Shown here: piece by piece, positions 5,243 to 6,777 of the stretch
Numbering within the stretch: position 1 is the stretch's first letter
Layout: every line of letters starts with the position of its first letter
From: Bacteroidota bacterium
Lineage (GTDB): Bacteria > Bacteroidota > Ignavibacteria > Ignavibacteriales > Melioribacteraceae
Direction of reading: 5' to 3'
DNA: 6,777 bases
Assembly (NCBI GenBank): GCA_021812745.1
Contig: JAKAMS010000138.1
Span: forward strand, 1 to 6,777
Position numbers and translations under genes: made by a program
Notes under the pieces: model-generated
Told to the model about the DNA's origin: nothing
Databases searched by the model: none
The model's input: only the letters and a program-made list of their open reading frames with translations

Positions 5243-6416
5243 AGTCCGCTCCGATTGTTTTGTTGAAATCGAATTGACTCGAACTGGCGGAGTTAAATCC
5301 ACACTTCTAAGTAAAGTGGATTCAATGTATGGTGAGAGCATTAACGACTTAATTATTGCCATGTGTGAATTTTTTGAGATTAAACACGCTAACATTTCAG
5401 TTGAAGATTTTGGCGCTCTCCCATTTACTCTCGCTGCGCGATTCGAATCAGCTTATAAAAAACTTAAACCTGGCGACGTGCGGGAGTTTCTTCCTGAAAT
5501 GAACAAAAAAAATCTTTACTCTACAACTAAAGATAAATTACGCCGAAGCCGCCTCTATCTTCCGGGCAACGAGCCGAAGTTTTACCCAAATGCAGGATTG
5601 CATAATCCGGATGGAATTATTCTAGACCTTGAAGACAGCGTCTCGCCAACAGAAAAAACCTCTGCAAGATATTTAGTTCGTAATGCCTTGTGCGCTATTG
5701 ATTTTTACGGTGCAGAAAGAATGGTCCGTATCAATCAACTGCCAATGGGTTTGGATGATCTAAAATTTGTTATTCCCCATAATGTTCATGTTATTTTGAT
5801 TCCCAAGTGTGAATCAGCATTCACTATAAAGGATGTTGAAGAAGAGATAAAAATGATCTGTGCCGAAAGAAATGTTCAGAATGATATCTACCTAATGCCA
5901 ATAATTGAAAGCGCGCTCGGCGTTATGAAAGCTTATGAAATTGCCTCAGCGTCTGATAAAATCTGCGCCCTTGCAGTAGGTCTTGAAGATTATACTGCCG
6001 ATCTTGGCGTTGCAAGAACAAATGAAGGAAAGGAAAGTTTCTATGCTAGATGTGCCGTAGTTAATGCGGCAAAAGCAGCCGGTGTTCAAGCCATTGATAC
6101 AGTTTTTTCGGATGTAGATGACATGGATGGATTGCGAAACAGTGTTATCGAAGCAAAGTCAATTGGTTTTGAAGGAAAAGGTTGTATCCATCCTAGACAG
6201 ATAAAAATTGTACACGATGCTTTTGCTCCAACAGAAAACGAAATTGATAAAGCGAAAAAAATTGTTTTAGCATTTGATGAGGCAAAGAAAAATGGAATTG
6301 GTGTAGTTGCGCTTGGAAGTAAAATGATTGATGCACCTGTGGTAAAACGCGCACAGCACACAATTGAACTTGCAATATTGAATGGATTACTAAATAAAAA
6401 TTGGAAGAAAAAATAG
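5199..6416 (+). CDS. citDE: Citrate lyase gamma-beta fusion (CitD acyl carrier + CitE citryl lyase)
   Basis: This single 405-residue protein joins two subunits normally made separately. Residues about 17-88 resemble CitD, the acyl carrier that holds the phosphoribosyl-dephospho-CoA arm: SDCFVEIELT, then MYGESINDLI, and NISVEDFGALPF aligned with the CitD NVDDKGAL region. After a linker of about 25 residues, residues 115-395 are CitE of the HpcH/HpaI TIM-barrel family: RRSRLYLPGN, GIILDLEDSVSP, MVRINQLP (Arg177), IPKCES (Glu205), MPIIESALG, VGLEDYTADLG (Asp264) and FEGKGCIHPRQI. Known reaction of the beta subunit: citryl-ACP to acetyl-ACP plus oxaloacetate, with Mg2+. CitF follows after a 76-bp palindrome, so the complex can be built from two chains. 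The prosthetic-group serine is uncertain: the residue aligned with CitD Ser14 is Arg17, with Ser18 beside it. Citramalate lyase has the same architecture and is the main alternative. Confidence 0.88.
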   Translation: MPEVKKTSAGKRGDKVRSDCFVEIELTRTGGVKSTLLSKVDSMYGESINDLIIAMCEFFEIKHANISVEDFGALPFTLAARFESAYKKLKPGDVREFLPEMNKKNLYSTTKDKLRRSRLYLPGNEPKFYPNAGLHNPDGIILDLEDSVSPTEKTSARYLVRNALCAIDFYGAERMVRINQLPMGLDDLKFVIPHNVHVILIPKCESAFTIKDVEEEIKMICAERNVQNDIYLMPIIESALGVMKAYEIASASDKICALAVGLEDYTADLGVARTNEGKESFYARCAVVNAAKAAGVQAIDTVFSDVDDMDGLRNSVIEAKSIGFEGKGCIHPRQIKIVHDAFAPTENEIDKAKKIVLAFDEAKKNGIGVVALGSKMIDAPVVKRAQHTIELAILNGLLNKNWKKK

Positions 6417-6491
6417 AACGCTGATTCTTAAGATCGTTTATGATTTAAGATGATCATAAAAAATCATAGACATCATAACAGATCCGCGTTC
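6416..6491. repeat. 76-bp imperfect palindrome between citDE and citF (MITE/REP-like)
   Basis: The sequence starts GAACGCTGATTC and ends GATCCGCGTTC. The two 40-nt halves match as inverted repeats at 27 of 40 positions, with perfect 6-bp ends (GAACGC/GCGTTC) and a central TGATCA. Its first base is the last base of the citDE stop codon, and it ends 4 nt before the citF ribosome binding site. As RNA it could fold into a long AT-rich hairpin between the two citrate lyase genes. The look (GAACGC ends, repeated ATGATT and ATCAT inside) is that of a non-coding repeat dispersed by a transposase acting in trans. That is a pattern judgement, not a database result. Confidence 0.65.
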
Positions 6492-6506
6492 CATTAAGAG
6501 GATGAT

Positions 6507-6777
6507 ATGAAGTTAATAAAAAATGCCGCAAACAGATTAGTGCCAAATATCATTAATGGTGAAGAACAAATCCCTTTTAAAGGAATAGGTAAATACAAAC
6601 CTACTGGGAGAATATTCAATCCGAAAATAAAATCATGCGCAGACTATCCCGCTGACGGAAACAAAATAGTAAAAAATTTAAAAGAGGCGTTAAAAAAATC
6701 CGGACTAAAAGACGGAATGACAATTTCCACCCATCATCACCTTCGTAATGGCGATATTCTTACAAATATTTTATTCG
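6507..6777 (+). CDS. citF: Citrate lyase alpha subunit, CitF (N-terminal 90 residues; 3' end outside window)
   Basis: ATG 6507 follows AAGAGG (6496-6501) at 5-nt spacing, and the frame stays open to the window end. The N-terminal CitF pattern is visible: KYKPTGR (29-35), then a helix IVKNLKEALKKSGLKDGMTI (56-75), and STHHHLRNGDILTNILF (76 onward). The last stretch corresponds to the GLQDGMTVSFHHAFRGGD region of enterobacterial CitF. Known function: an acyl-transferase that swaps the acetyl group on the carrier for citrate, giving citryl-ACP and acetate. The full subunit is usually about 500 residues, so most of it lies downstream. With the CitD-CitE fusion just upstream it completes the three citrate lyase activities. 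Genes for prosthetic-group synthesis and attachment (citC, citX, citG) are not in the window and would be expected nearby. Confidence 0.87.
   Translation, partial: MKLIKNAANRLVPNIINGEEQIPFKGIGKYKPTGRIFNPKIKSCADYPADGNKIVKNLKEALKKSGLKDGMTISTHHHLRNGDILTNILF

Overview
The window is AT-rich (I judge well under 45% GC) and tightly packed. Every gene I can support lies on the + strand. Several things together suggest an anaerobic or fermentative member of the Bacteroidota/Chlorobi/Ignavibacteria side of the bacterial tree: the codon choice, a single-chain aconitase of the fungal Lys4 (homoaconitase) type, a free-standing IVS/S23-type four-helix-bundle gene, and short palindromic intergenic elements. 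That placement is inference from gene style; no rRNA or marker gene is present to prove it.

Layout. (1) 1-407: the C-terminal part of an isocitrate/isopropylmalate-family dehydrogenase, most likely isocitrate dehydrogenase. (2) 414-462: a purine/pyrimidine-rich imperfect palindrome. (3) 476-1009: a small HD-superfamily protein whose HD dyad reads Ile-Asp. (4) 1012-1413: a four-helix-bundle gene (1031-1393) between inverted arms related to the 414-462 palindrome. (5) 1450-3423: a complete Lys4-like aconitase/homoaconitase. (6) 3424-3718: a 295-bp gap with two hairpins and short direct repeats. (7) 3719-5242: an MmgE/PrpD-family protein with a lysine-rich tail. It overlaps by 44 bp (8) 5199-6416: a natural fusion of citrate lyase gamma (CitD, acyl carrier) and beta (CitE, lyase). 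(9) 6416-6491: a 76-bp imperfect palindrome. (10) 6507-end: the N-terminal 90 residues of citrate lyase alpha (CitF), cut by the window edge.

How the genes fit together. Citrate lyase splits citrate into acetate and oxaloacetate, aconitase interconverts citrate and isocitrate, and isocitrate dehydrogenase interconverts isocitrate and 2-oxoglutarate. One locus therefore connects 2-oxoglutarate with acetate plus oxaloacetate. It could run as citrate fermentation, as a reductive carboxylating arm of the TCA cycle, or in glutamate fermentation. The MmgE/PrpD protein fits a dehydratase, isomerase or decarboxylase acting on a citrate-like acid, but its exact substrate cannot be read here. A citramalate-lyase version of the pathway is the main alternative, because it uses the same alpha/beta/gamma architecture.

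The points most worth attention are the CitD-CitE fusion with an ambiguous prosthetic-group serine, the four-helix-bundle cassette with matching inverted arms beside a gene-less version of the same arms, the HD protein lacking its HD histidine, the Lys4-like enzyme in a citrate context, and the A8 run inside the prpD/citDE overlap.
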